From positions 587,745 to 651,744 of the forward strand of contig PUQB01000065.1 in assembly GCA_003024785.1 (NCBI GenBank): 64,000 nucleotides of DNA, given 5' to 3'. Under the pieces are notes generated by a model, which ran no database searches, was not told where the DNA came from, and was given only the letters and a program-made list of their open reading frames with translations. The stretch's first letter is position 1; every line of letters starts with the position of its first letter. This document shows positions 11,445 to 23,437 of this stretch, in pieces. Origin of the DNA: Selaginella tamariscina. Lineage: Eukaryota; Streptophyta; Lycopodiopsida; Selaginellales; Selaginellaceae. The position numbers and the translations under genes were made by a program.

Positions 11445-12617
11445 TTAAGAAACATAGAGTTTAACAAGCTTCTTCAAGGTGTCCAATATGCTGGTGAAAG
11501 GATCGAATTGTACAGGACGTCGTAGCTCAAGTGGGGGAAATGTGTTGGTCATCACCTGTTCCATTCCAGGTGCAGACATCATTGCCATAAGCTGATCCAT
11601 TGACATGTATTCACAGTCCTGAGGTGTGTCTATTATTGCTTCTTGGTCATACCCCAGATCTTCCAAATACGCCTTGTATTTGTCTATAAACTCAGGTCCG
11701 GGGTTTGGTATTCGTGAATATATCTGCAAGTTAGCATTAGAGTGTCTGTGTACGTGGTCATGTAACACACACGCACACACCTGAACGAAGCTGAAGTTTT
11801 TGGCACCAGAAACAAGTGCATATGTGTCATAGTCAGTAGCAAGGACATCATAAGGCTCTTTTGGTATGAATGGAAGTGTTGGAAAACGAAGGTAGCACTT
11901 TTCCTTAGTCATTTCTGCTCTCTCAAGTTCATTCTTCACGTTCCTGAGATCACTGTCCGTTATACATTGTACTTTGCCTCGTATTCCTGTAATGTAACCA
12001 TCTGGTGAACCATGCACACAGAATGTATCAACGTCTATTGCTTTGTTCGGCTCGTCAAATCGATACACACCCTGCAAAACAAAGGTACTTACTCATCCTT
12101 AACAAACACACACACACACACTAGTTGAGACCTGTGTACAGTGGCAATCTCCCTGACCTGCTCCGGCGAATCCACGTTTAAGGAAGCAACTTCAAACCAT
12201 CTTCCAGCATATCGAGCAGGATCAAAGTTCTTGGCACTCATGCCAGCCATCATAACTGGCGGAACTTCTGCATCGGAAGAACTACCTATGTCGAGGACTT
12301 GGCCTCGCAGCTGGATACATAAACTATTTTACACCTTCGCTGCTCCGCTGTGGTCACAGAAGCCTGGTGAAGCTCATATATTTAGCTGAACAAAAGCACG
12401 CACACAACACACATACGTACTTACCTCACTAGTAGAGCAAATCAAGAATGTCGCTGCAGCAACCACGGCATTTTGGGCAAACTTGTTTGGTTCATTGAAT
12501 TTGCAATGTGATCTGCACAGCAGTTCAAAGGAATTAAAACTGGTTTAATAAGAATTAATGAGAAGAAAACCTGGCAGCAGCAGGTGTTGGAATGATCCCT
12601 GTCAATGCCACTTCCAT
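11445..12617 (-). CDS. LCNP: Chloroplastic lipocalin (LCNP/CHL type), with one apparent frameshift
   Basis: The exons encode a plastid lipocalin, known in Arabidopsis to protect thylakoid lipids and modulate sustained photoprotective quenching. Start ATG is at 12,617. The first exons give a transit-like N-terminus (MEVALTGIIPTPAAAR, then a hydrophobic stretch ending STSE). A later exon gives SAKNFDPARYAGRWFEVAS with the lipocalin GxW signature, then GDCHCTQGVYRFD. Exon 11,781-12,072 reads TFCVHGSPDGYITGIRGKVQ and YDVLATDYDTYALVSGAK; exon 11,445-11,723 reads RIPNPGPEFIDKYKAYL and ends KKLVKLYVS. One base appears to be missing near 12,180, between EVAS and LKRGFAG, so the frame shifts just after the GRW motif. 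Everything else is intact. It may be a recent pseudogene, or the frameshift may be an assembly error. Confidence 0.85.
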
Positions 12618-12868
12618 GCTGTGGATAGGACTCACCTAGCACGAGCTGACATGGCGGATACTCATGCTTACGTGGAATTCATGCCACCCGAGTTATATTC
12701 AAAATATGAATTTAATGGATACAGCGAACTCTTATAATTCATTTACGATTTTGCATAACAATTCAAATTGTTCTATCAACATAACGACCACCCTCTTTTA
12801 TATTTAAATACTAGAAATTAAACAAAGCAGTAAAAAAACTATATATACTTTTTTTTAACTTCTAGTAA

Positions 12869-14090
12869 CGGCCTTATTATATGGAATTATTTGCACCGGT
12901 TTTATCTCTCATCAAAAACCTTTCAAAATCAGCAACGTGGACATAAGTTTATAAAATTGTGCCACGTCATAAAAAAGATTCTTTCACCATATAATAAGCA
13001 TTAACAGATTTATGCCGGTTTTTTAGTAGTCCTAATTATTTACTACCCGCTCTTCATCAATGCATTGACTCAACCTACAACTGACCACAATTCACAACTT
13101 GAGGGAAAAAGCTTAGCAACAAGTGCGACACTTGAGGAGCTGACGCTGTGGTAGTGTGCACATGCAACTCAGATTTGCTGGGATAGAATAGTAGATGCAA
13201 TGGGTACCCCATGGCCATTTGAAGCTACATTCAATGTTGAAGAGGAAGAGAATGATGTACCTCAGTATCAAACACTTCATATGTTGAGCTCTAACTGACA
13301 ACGAGCTGCAGCAGTCTCTGCTAGTATGTTGTGCGGGTTGGCTTTGGAAAACGTACTCCGAATTGCTATCGTAGCAGATGCCACTTCAGGGCATTTGCGA
13401 AATCAGTGGGTTCGAGACAGGTTGTTACTAAACACGGGCTCATGGGAGAGAGATATCTACCCTTTCTATAGTGCAGAGGAGTTTTTGGATGATCTTCAGG
13501 ACGACCAAAGACACGTTCGAATGGTTTTGCATGGATGTGTACAAGTCATTTGGCTTTGAGGGCCAGAAGGAGGGTGATGTCTCTTCAAATAAGAGTTGCC
13601 ATCTTCTTTGCTCGACTTGCATATAGTGCTTCTGAGTCCACCATTGGCCAGCAATTCTATTGTGATCAAAGCACTGTCAACGTGATAGTGCACGAGGGGT
13701 TGCGCATCATCAAAGAACATTGGTCAGACTTGTTCCTTGCATGGCCAGTTGGTATGGTGGTGGAGGCAATGGAGTCCACTCACCAGCTTGTGTCTCGATT
13801 AGATCTTCTTCCATCTCCTCTGAACTCTGGCACTCTAGGGTATTGGTCAATGTTTTCTTGTCAACTTCATAAATATCGTGAAAGAACGAGAATCCCTTCT
13901 CTCTCGACGCCTCAAGGGCGTCGAGAATGGGATGATTTATAAGGTGTAGTTATTGCAGAGAGAAGGTGTCACATAAGCCTTCACTCTCCTAATCAGCATT
14001 GCTTATGTGGCACAAGAATTCTTTACAAATCCCTTACACATACGTCGACTTTTGAAAAACCCTTGTAAATACTTCCATATAATAAGGCCG
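12869..14090 (+). mobile_element. PIF/Harbinger DNA transposon with TIRs and TAA target duplication
   Basis: The two ends are inverted repeats: CGGCCTTATTATATGGAA at 12,869-12,886 and its exact reverse complement at 14,073-14,090, with weaker pairing for a further 15-20 bp inward. TAA flanks both sides (12,866-12,868 and 14,091-14,093), the 3-bp target duplication typical of PIF/Harbinger. Inside lies a remnant of a HARBI1-like nuclease (13,326-13,942) without the catalytic DDE part. The 1.22-kb element is therefore non-autonomous or decayed. Confidence 0.85.
13326..13942 (+). pseudogene. HARBI1-like transposase remnant (N-terminal helix-turn-helix part)
   Basis: Two overlapping frames (13,326-13,559 and 13,535-13,942) encode the start of a PIF/Harbinger nuclease: a region rich in short helices with RDRLLLNTGSWERDIYP, then RVAIFFARLAYSASESTIG and FYCDQSTVNVIVHEGLRII, which matches the family's helix-turn-helix followed by the WP motif. 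The change of frame near 13,540 breaks the protein, and the frame ends before the first catalytic Asp of the DDE nuclease. No second ORF for the Myb-like partner is seen. Confidence 0.7.
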
Positions 14091-14093
14091 TAA

Positions 14094-14729
14094 GTACATA
14101 TAAAATGAGTAAGCTAACTAAATCAATTAATTATGATTAATATACGTGGATATAGTTTACTATAAGTCAATGGCAAATGGTCTATGCAATTCAAAATATA
14201 AATTTAATGGATACACCAATAGCAATAAGTTATATAATTATAATCGACGTCCTTTTAAGGTGGGCCATTTATATACGAGTTATTACATTGGGCATCAGCA
14301 CCAGTAGTTAAGTGTCTTAAATACTGTTCATTACAGAGTATGTTAAGAAAATTCCATCTGCATCCAAGTTAAGTGATTAAACACTTAACTAAATGCATTT
14401 GCACTGTTCTATAATACTCAATTTTGAAATTCAAATTCAAAATTAACTCATCTGAAAGCCTTCATGGATTTGCATAAGTAAATCCAGTGGTATTCAACTT
14501 AATGGAGGATGAAGCAATGGATTTGCCAACTCTTTCATTGTAAATATATAAATTATATACACATGCATTTTTAAATATATAAAAGTAATTAATAAACATA
14601 AATTGTATAAAAAATTTAAATGAATTTGATCACTATAAAGTTATCACAATTAATAACTAATATTTGATAAATAACTTATTAATTATTATTATATTATTAT
14701 TATAATATATAATATATATATATATATAT

Positions 14730-14772
<43 letters not shown>

Positions 14773-14855
14773 GAACAAGTTTATTAGATTCGTTTATATG
14801 AGGATGTGAGATCCAAGCCGTTCGATTTCACTAGCTAAATCAATCCCGACCCTAC
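14094..14855. other. AT-rich intergenic stretch with long TA repeat
   Basis: No gene is visible. A (TA)n-rich tract spans about 14,701-14,770. From about 14,800 the composition becomes less AT-rich, leading into the small ORF at 14,856. Confidence 0.6.
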
Positions 14856-15005
14856 ATGGCATCTGCAAAAGTAATGGCGATGAGCCTGGCATCTCCCAGC
14901 AGCAATGCATTGTCTATGTGCAACAAATGCCCCATCCGCAAGTGCGATTTCTTTGCAGGCAAATTCTCAAGGATCTCTGCGACATCCACAGTGTTCAGAA
15001 TCTAA
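14856..15005 (+). CDS. Orphan 49-aa ORF resembling a chloroplast transit peptide or first exon
   Basis: ATG at 14,856 opens a 49-codon frame starting MASAKVMAMSLASPSSNALS and continuing with MCNKCPIRKCDFF, ending in TAA at 15,005. The Ser/Ala-rich, Arg/Lys-containing, acid-poor start is what plastid transit peptides look like. The remainder of any such gene is missing: the Copia pol remnant begins within about 70 bp on the other strand. It could be the first exon of a host gene cut off by the element, a captured fragment, or chance. I do not recognise the family. Confidence 0.35.
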   Translation: MASAKVMAMSLASPSSNALSMCNKCPIRKCDFFAGKFSRISATSTVFRI

Positions 15006-15039
15006 CATAAAACCATACCTCAGTAACATGAAGTGTATA

Positions 15040-17890
15040 CGAACACCTATGCATCCATAGCCCACGAACCCTAAAACTGCATCAGTTTATGTCTCAACAC
15101 TTCCCCGTAAACTGGTGCCAAAGGACTCCGAGGCCCCCAGAACAAAGCGAACTTGGTCGGGCTCAACGGTTTGGTGAGCACGTCCACCACCATCTCATCC
15201 GCAGAAGAATGAACCACCTTCACCAAACTGCCTTCTACAAACTCCCGAACATAATGAAACTGAATGAGCACATGCTTGGTCCGTCCATGATAGACGGGGT
15301 TCTTGCTCATAGCAATGCTACTTTGATTGTCACACCAGTTGAGCATGGGGGTTCGTTGCACCGCTCCAAGCTCCTGTAAGAGTCCCCGCATCCATATAAG
15401 CTCCTTGCATCCAGAAGTGAGGGCAATGTACTCAACCTCTACAGACGAAAGGGCCACCATACTCTGCCTCTTGCTCCCCCACGCAATCGAGGCCTCGCAC
15501 AATTCCAAAGAGTAGCCAGTGGTGGACCGAGCTCCTTTGTTTGTCCCCAACTTGCATCAGTGTAAGTGACTAGCTGAGTGTCACAGCATGAGAAGCATAG
15601 GCCGTGGTGAGGCGTTCCCTTTAGGTACCTAAGTACATGTTTGGCAACCTTCCAATGGCACAAACTCGGAGCAAATCTAAACTGGTTAAGCAGCATAGTG
15701 GCATATGCTATGTCCAGTCTAGAGAAAAATGCCAGAAACATCAAACAACCTATGAGACTGCGGTACGAAATCTTAGAATCACATATCTCTCTTCCCATCT
15801 GAGGCAAGTTCGGATTGACAACACCGACGAGCATGGGAGTTTCAACTGGACGGCAGTTCTGCATGCCAAACCAAGAGAGAAGAGATTGCACATAATGCTG
15901 CTGGTGAATCTTCAAAGTCCCAGCCTACATATCCCGCTCAATTTGTAGGCCCAAGAACGTCTTTACCTCTCCCATGTCCTTCATCCGAAACCGTTGTGCC
16001 AAGCTTGCTTTCAACCTACCAATCCCGTGTTCATCACCTCCAGTGATGAGGAGATCATCCACATACAGAGCAACAATGATCCGTCCACGACCAACTCCCC
16101 GCACATAGACATTGGAATCATCGTGTGTTCTCTGAAAGCCTTGTCGACGCAAAGCTTCATCAAACTTCTGGTACCACACCTGAGAAGCTTGCTTGAGACC
16201 ATACAAGGCCTTGTTAAGGCGCCAGGCTCGAGCTGTGTCCCCATGCCCGGGAAAGCCTAGGGGAATGCACATGAAGATCTCCTCATGCAAATCCCCATGC
16301 AAGAACGCAGTCTTCACATCCAACTGGTGAACTTGCCACCTCTTGGCATTAGCAAGTGCCAAGAGTGCGCGGCCACTAGGCAACTTCACCACAGGCAAAA
16401 AAGTCTCCTCATGCATCTGGGTGAAGCCTTTTGCCACGAGTCTGGCTTTGTGTCTGACATCCCCAGTTAGGGGATCCACTGTCCGCTTGAAGACCCACTT
16501 GTAGTCAACAAGTCGACGTCGGTGGCAGCACACTCCTTGAATGTGCAATTCTGCACTTGTGCATCCACTTTGTCTTGAATGGCCCGCTTCCACTCAAGAG
16601 ACTCCGCTCTAGTCACCGCATCTTCAAAGGTGGAGGGAACCTTCTCATCCACAAACATGCACATCTTAACTTCTTCATCAAGTAGAGAAGTGGCATCTTC
16701 CAACACCTTGCGAGAAGGCACTCTTGTGCGTGGTCTGTCTGGAGTTACCACAGGATCCGGCATGCCCCGTTGGCGAGGGACATGAGAAGATCAATCAACC
16801 TACTGCTCCGACTGCTCAGGTGCCAACTACTCATGGACATCAACTAGTTGCTCTGGCTGTGCCTACCGCTCAGGCTGTTCAGGTGCCAGCTGCTCATGGA
16901 CATCAGCATCACCTTGATCACCTCGAGCATCACTTGGCAGCTGCTCCCCGGGGCATCAAGGCCATGGTCTTCCCCTACGTCCACAAAACCAATTGGGATT
17001 AGGGAAGCCAACAAGTCATCGTCAATGAAGGAGTCCACATGTTGTTCCATGGAACGACACCATGTGAGGTCATCCTCAACAAAACCACATCCGAGCTGAT
17101 GATGGTGCATTTGTCCACCGGGTTCCACAGCCTATATCTTTTCGACGCCGTTCATCATCTGTGCATAGCCAACAAAGATTAACTTCTGGCTCTTGGGGTC
17201 CAACTTCTTCCATAGCTGGTCAGTAGTATGGGCATACACTGTGCAACCAAACACCCTGAGGTGGGATACATCAAGCTTCAGACCCCTCCATGCTTCCTCA
17301 GGTTCTGCCTTTCAATGCCACAGTTGGCAACCGGTTCTGAACATGCATGGTTACCACAATAGCCTCTTGCCAGAACTCCTTGCCCAAATGTGCATGAGCA
17401 AGAAGGCTGCACACTGCATTCACCAGCATCCGGTTCTTCCTCTCAGCCACGCCATTCTGTTGGAGGTGTACCGGGTGGTGACGTGGTGTTGAATATTGGC
17501 ATTCCGACACAACTCTTGCATGGTGGAGTTAAGGTATTCCTTGTCACCGTCCGTGCGCAAGGCCTTAAGCTTCTTGCCAACACCGCAGCTCTGTACATGC
17601 AGAAGGCCTCCATCATCTTACTTTTACGACGTAGGAAGGAAAGTTTGGTGTTGGTGAGGCGACTGAAGTCATCAATGAACGTAAGAATGTAACGTGCGCC
17701 AAAATGACTCGGGATGTCCATGGGCCCACACAGGTTGGAGTGCACCAGCTCCAAGAGCTCTGAAGAGCGGTGCTTTGAAGATCCAAAACTTCGATGATGA
17801 TGTTTGCCCAACACACATGACTCACAAAATGCATGTGAAAAACCAGGCCTCAGATCCAGCCCTTCCACTATGCAGTTAGACACAAGCTCG
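15040..17890 (-). mobile_element. Ty1/Copia LTR retrotransposon remnant (pol), larger part
   Basis: Minus-strand remnants run from integrase to RNase H. The zinc-finger/pre-integrase end lies near 17,800-17,890, the integrase core at about 17,300-17,800 (QNGVAERKNRMLVNAVCSLL), reverse transcriptase at about 15,925-16,590 (DYKWVFKRTVDPLTG, VALYVDDLLITGG) and RNase H at about 15,070-15,550 (HVLIQFHYVREFVEGSLVKV). The element is broken, with roughly half a dozen or more interruptions. No LTR pair is recognised. A Gypsy element is inserted in the pre-integrase region at 17,890, and the Copia sequence resumes at about 23,982. Confidence 0.88.
17886..17890. repeat. Target-site duplication, left copy (GCTCG)
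   Basis: GCTCG directly precedes the TG of the left LTR and recurs directly after the CA of the right LTR at 23,982-23,986. Confidence 0.9.
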
Positions 17891-18433
17891 TGTCAAGCCA
17901 CGATCCAGGAACCAAGAAGAGAACAGGATTCCAAGAACATGAAGGCTTGACTCAGGAACAGGACCGAGAGCAAGACAGGAACAGGAACATGACGGATCCT
18001 GGAGCAAGACAGGATCCGGGAGCAAGACAGGAGCAGGACAGGATCCAGGAGTAGACAGGAAACATGAGCGAGACAGGAGCAGGACAGGAAACAAGACAAG
18101 AACAAGACAAGACGAGATTGATCGTAGTAAGACTGGTGTTGATAGTAACTGATTGTACAACAATTAGGTCGGAGCTTTTATGCTCACAACTCCAAGAGCT
18201 AATCTAGGCATGAGTGCTAAAAGTGGTTGCATGCATGCAAAGTGACTGCATGCATGTAGAGGCTAAGATGAGTCCACATATCCCTTATCCTCTAGGCATA
18301 TCCTGTGGCATATCCTGTAGGAATATCCTGCAACTGTATCCTGTGTCCGGAATCCTGGTAGGAATACCCTGTAGAAAGTCCTGCAACCCATATCCTGTAT
18401 CCGGAATCCTGTATCCTGTATCGGGTCGTGACA
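17891..18433 (-). repeat. Gypsy 3' LTR (relative to the element)
   Basis: It begins TG and ends CA as read on the plus strand and pairs with 23,438-23,981. It contains a tandem array of about 17-18-bp purine-rich units (GAGCAAGACAGGATCC-like), CATGCATG motifs and a cluster of CCTGTA hexamers. Confidence 0.9.
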
Positions 18434-21400
18434 GCACCTCCTCCCTAAAGACGAGTTCACGAGTCTTGGACCTGGTTTAGCAGGATAATGCCGATGGAAG
18501 GCAGCAACCTTGGAAGAAGCATGGAGTAAGTTGGATGCAGGTTCCCAAGTGCGATCAGCAGGCAGATAACCTTTCCAATCCACCAAGTATTGAGTTGGCG
18601 GCGATGAAAGAGAATCAAGGATGGCTGCAACTTCGTACTCAGGTTCAGTGTCAATGACCACAGGAGGGGGAGGAAAAAACACGACCGGGAAGAGAGAAGG
18701 ATGATACGGCTCCAACAAGGAGGTGTGAAACACATGATGAAGTTTCATTGTGGATGGTAACTAAGTCGGAAAGCTACAGGATTTACCTGCCACGATCCTG
18801 TAAGGGCCCAATCGTTGAAAATCCAACTTAGAAGAAGGCCTGTTGGTGCGAATGTGTCGACGAAGAAGCCACACGAGATCACCAATCTGTATGCAGGTGC
18901 GGCTGACGGTGAGCATCAGCATAATGCTTGTATCGTTCCTGTGCCTGCTGAAGATGAACCTGGAGATCATCCTGTACCTGCCGAAGATTGAAGACGATCC
19001 TGTACTGCAGGAGGAAGAAGGAGAAGCGGGAGGAGCAAAGTCAAAACGTGGATGGTGGCCTGTAAGAGCAAAGAAAGGTGTCTGTCCTGTAGATGCGTGA
19101 ACGGAGTTGTTGTAGGCAAACTCCGCCATTGGAAGGAGGTCCAACCAGTTGTCCTGCTGGTAACTGATGAAGCAACGAAGATACTGTTCCAAGGTCTGAA
19201 TTGTGCGTTCGGACTGCCCATCGGTTTGTGGGTGATATCCTGAAGAAAGATCCGCTTTAACCTGTAGACTCCGAAGAAGCTCTCGCCAAAACTTGGACAT
19301 GAATTGTGGACCTCGATCGGAAACAATGCTCTCAGGAAGACCATGATGTCGGAACACCTCACGGATCACCAACTCGGCAGTTGTCTGACCTGTAGCTGTC
19401 TTGTTGCAGGGTAGGAAATGAGCCTGCTTGGTGAAACGGTCAACCACCACAAGAACTGCATCGAATCCACGAGAAGGAGGAAGATCTGTGAGGAAATCCA
19501 TAGAAATGGATCTCCAAGGAGCAGAAGGAACAGGAAGAGGACGAAGAAGACCAAGGGTGCATGATGAGGCATCTTCGACCTGTTACAAGTGTCACAACTC
19601 CGTACAAACCTCTCCACAAAACCTCGCAACCCAGGCCACCAATAGTTGCGAGTCACCAACTCCACTGTCTTGGCCACACCAAAATGTCCTGTAGCCGGGG
19701 TATCATGACAATCCTGTACCACACGAGTCCTGGAAATACCAACAGGAACGTACAGGAGACCTTCCCGGTACAGGAGTCCATCCTGTATGGTGAACAGGTT
19801 GTAGTCTGGACGGGAACTGGAGGAAGAGGAACTTGCAACGTCAGGATGAATGTGTGAGAACACATTCTTTGCCAAGTCGTCTGTAGCCAACTGCGAACGG
19901 ACGTCCTGTAGGAGTGTTGAATTTGCTGGAGCCTGATGAACCTGCAGTGCCGCAAGCCGGAATCGATCAGGACCCAAAACACTTGCCTTTGACAAGTCAA
20001 ATGCAGGATCGCCCGGGCTTGGTGCAAGGTAAGAGCGCCTAGACAATGCGTCCGCCTTGCCATTCGAAAACCGGGCCTGTAGACGATGACGAAATCAAAA
20101 CGTGATAGGAACTCCGCCCACCTAGCCTGTCGCCGACTGAGAACTCGAGCCGTTTGAAATACTCAGGTTCTTGTGATCCGTAAGAACTTGTACAGGATGC
20201 AGCACCTTCCAGGAAATGCCGCCACTCCTCGAACGAATCCACAATGGCCTAAGTTCTTGTCATGAATCTCGTAATTGATCTCCGCCGAAAGGAACTTACG
20301 AGAGTGAAAGCTACAGGATGAAGCAACGTCTTCTCCAACTTGTGATAGGACGGATCCTACTACAAAATCCGAGGCATCTGCTTCAAAAGGACGAGAAGGG
20401 TCAGGATGTGCTAAAATCGGAGCTGTCGTGAATGTCCTTGAGTGTTGTGAATGCATGTTCCGCCTTGTCGGACCAAGAGAAAACCCTGTGCGCTTGGTGA
20501 GTTCCGTGAGTGGAAGTACACGCTTGGAGAAATCCTGTATGAACCGCCTGTAGAAGTTTGCAAAGCCAAGGAAACATTGTACATCTCGTACAGACTTGGG
20601 CCTCTCCCACTCCACGATGGTCTTCACCTTGTGCATGTCCATGGAAACGCCAGCAGGAGAGACGATGTAGCCCAAGAACTCCACAGAATCCCTGTCAAAA
20701 AAACACTTCTCCAACTTCGCATAGGCCATGCTCGCGAAGCCGCTGTAGAACTAATCGTACATGCTTGTCATGTGCCGCCTGGTCCTTGGAGAAAATCAAA
20801 ATGTCGTCGAGGTAGATCACCACAAACTGGTCCAAGAAGTCACGAAAGATGTCGTTCACCATGTGTTGGAACACGGCTGGGGCATTGGTAAGGCCGAAGG
20901 CATCACCGTGTACTGAAGTGTCCATACCTTGTACGAAAGGCAGTCTTCCACTCATCGCCTGGACGAATCCGTACAAGGTTGTAGGCCCCTCGTAAGTCGA
21001 TCTTCGTGAACACCTTTGCTCCTCAGCCGATCGAGAAGTTCCGGGATCAATGGCAACGGGTACCGATTCCGAATGGTGACTTGATTCAAACCCCTGTAGT
21101 CCACAACCAAACGTAAGCTCCCATCCTTCTTCTTGACAAAGAAGATAGGCGTTCCTGCAGGGGACTTTGAGTGACGAATGAAGCCGGATGCCAAGTTGTC
21201 CTCGATGTACTGACGAAGAACCTCCAACTCTGTGGGTGACAATGCGTAAATCGGTCCGAACGGTGGAGTCTTTCCTTCTGCAAGATCAATAGGACAGTCG
21301 TAGGACCTGTGAACAGGAAGAACTGCAGCCTTGTGCTTGTCAAAAACGTCCTTAAAGTCGTGGTACTTGGATGGTAAGAAGAAGGAGGAGAAGGAGAAGG

Positions 21401-23437
21401 AGAGAAGGAGATTGAAAAACAAGGAGAGTCGGATATAGGAAAGGTAGAAGAGGACATAGGAGTTACTTGAAAGGCAAAAAGGTGGAAGGGAGCAGGATCA
21501 GTGGCGAGTTCATGCATGGTAGTGGTAAGAACTCGGAGAGGAGAAGGAGGGAGCTGTGACTGAAAAAGAGGAAATCTTGGGGTGGAATAGAAGTAGGTAA
21601 CAGAAAGAGGCAGGATTGGAAAAACCTGTGTGGATGTTGACGAGTGTACAGGATTGGAAGAATCCTGTACATGAGTCGTGGTTGCGCAAGGAGTGAAAAG
21701 CCTGCGAATGTGCTGATAAATCAACAGGAGATGGATCTGTTGAGGAGAACCTTCGACACTGATACAGGATTGGAAGAACCCTATAGGAAAACGCAAACTT
21801 ACAGGAGTGGAGAGAGCCTGCGGATGTGCTGAGGAACTGACATGAGTGAATCCTGTCGAGGAGGAGTCTTCAACACTGGTACAGAACAGGCACGGTCAAT
21901 CCTGTAGCTTGTACTGCCTCAGATACTAAGGATGTATCCTGCACAAGGAAGGTACAGGATTGCTCCTAGCTGTCGGAGAGGAAAACGTGAGCATCCTACC
22001 TCCAGTCGATCTGGATTTGCAACAACGAACCATGGCATGCCCAAAATGATGGGAGTCGACCGAGTCTTGATCAAGTTGAAGGAAATTGTACAGTTGAATG
22101 TGCCATGACTGCAGGAAGAGGTTGGTAGCATGGGTAACTGCGCCAGAAGCAATTAGATGCCCATCGGCCACTCTACAGGAACTGCACGCTTCAACTTCAC
22201 CACCGAAATGCCATGTTGAGTTGAAAAATGTCATCCATGAAGCATGCATTTGCACCAGTGTCTAACAGGGCAAACTCCTTGAGCTCTCGATTATTAAAAT
22301 GAATGTGTACAGGAAACTTGAGTGATGGAATGGTATGAGCAGCACCAATGGAGCCTGCACCTACGTCCAACTTCGCGGCTCCTAGACGAAGTGGACATTG
22401 GAGTTTTCTGACTGAACTTCAGCTTCAACTTCACACGTCTTGAAGTTCCTGGCTTTAATAGGACAATCTGCCACCTTGTGTCCTGCTCCACCACAATACA
22501 AGCACAGGTTCTCACTGCGGCGACGTTGCTTCTCAAGCGGAAAGAGAGCCACGCTTGGATTTCTCAACCTCCATAGGAACTACTCCAGAAGGTGGTGAGG
22601 AACATGTACCACATCTGCAAGATTGGTTGCAGGAACTGCTGACGGGATCTTTCCTGGCGATGCTCGAAAAACGGTTGTTGCAACAAACAGCTTGTTGCAT
22701 GATTTTCGCTAATGTTTGGGCATCCGGTAACGTAAGGAGAAGGTCCTTCACGTCATCCCTCAACCCAAAACGGAAGTGTTCGATCAATGCAGTCTCGTCC
22801 CATGAATGTTCGTGCAAAGTTGCTGAAATTCGGATGCATAGATGGAAGCTGGCCGGGATCCTTGAGTGAGCTTCCGTAACTTTGTTCATGCGGAATGGTA
22901 CTTATCAAGATCTCCAAAGCAGGCTTCAAAGGCAGCCACGAAACCTTCAAAGTCTTCCATCAATGGGTCGTCACACTCCAGCAAGGGAGCAACCCAAGCC
23001 CGTGGAGTAAGGATGCCAAAAGACCCACCTTTTGAGCATCAGTCGAGTAGCGCCGTGGTTGCATACGGATCAAGAGTCGGATCTGATTCAGGAAACCTTG
23101 AAAATGACACGATTGCCGCCGAACTTCTCTGGCATGCTAACCTTCGGCTTCGAAGAAAGGTTCGATGAAGAGGGAACCACACGATGCCTGGGAGAGAGCC
23201 TGCGCAGCAACCTTAGAAGATGCATCAGCAGCTGCATGTGCCACATTGGTGGAACCTTGCAGATCGGTGACCACTTGGCGCAAAGTGGCCAACTCATGAA
23301 GCAACATTTGGTGCTCGTGTTGAAAGCACTCAAAATCAGCCATAATCTATGAAAGAAAAAGGAGGAAACGAAGGAAAAGAATCAAGGAAAATAAGTAGCT
23401 GGAAAACAGAGAGCTATGAAATCAGTTACTATCAAAC

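Noticed and set aside
10863-11525. 220-codon ORF on the plus strand
   Set aside because: It is antisense to the PPR coding sequence, lacks motifs, and follows from the codon use of the real gene.
17930-18080. Regular short repeats that could suggest a CRISPR-like array
   Set aside because: The units are tandem without unique spacers, lie inside an LTR and recur in all LTR copies of the family.
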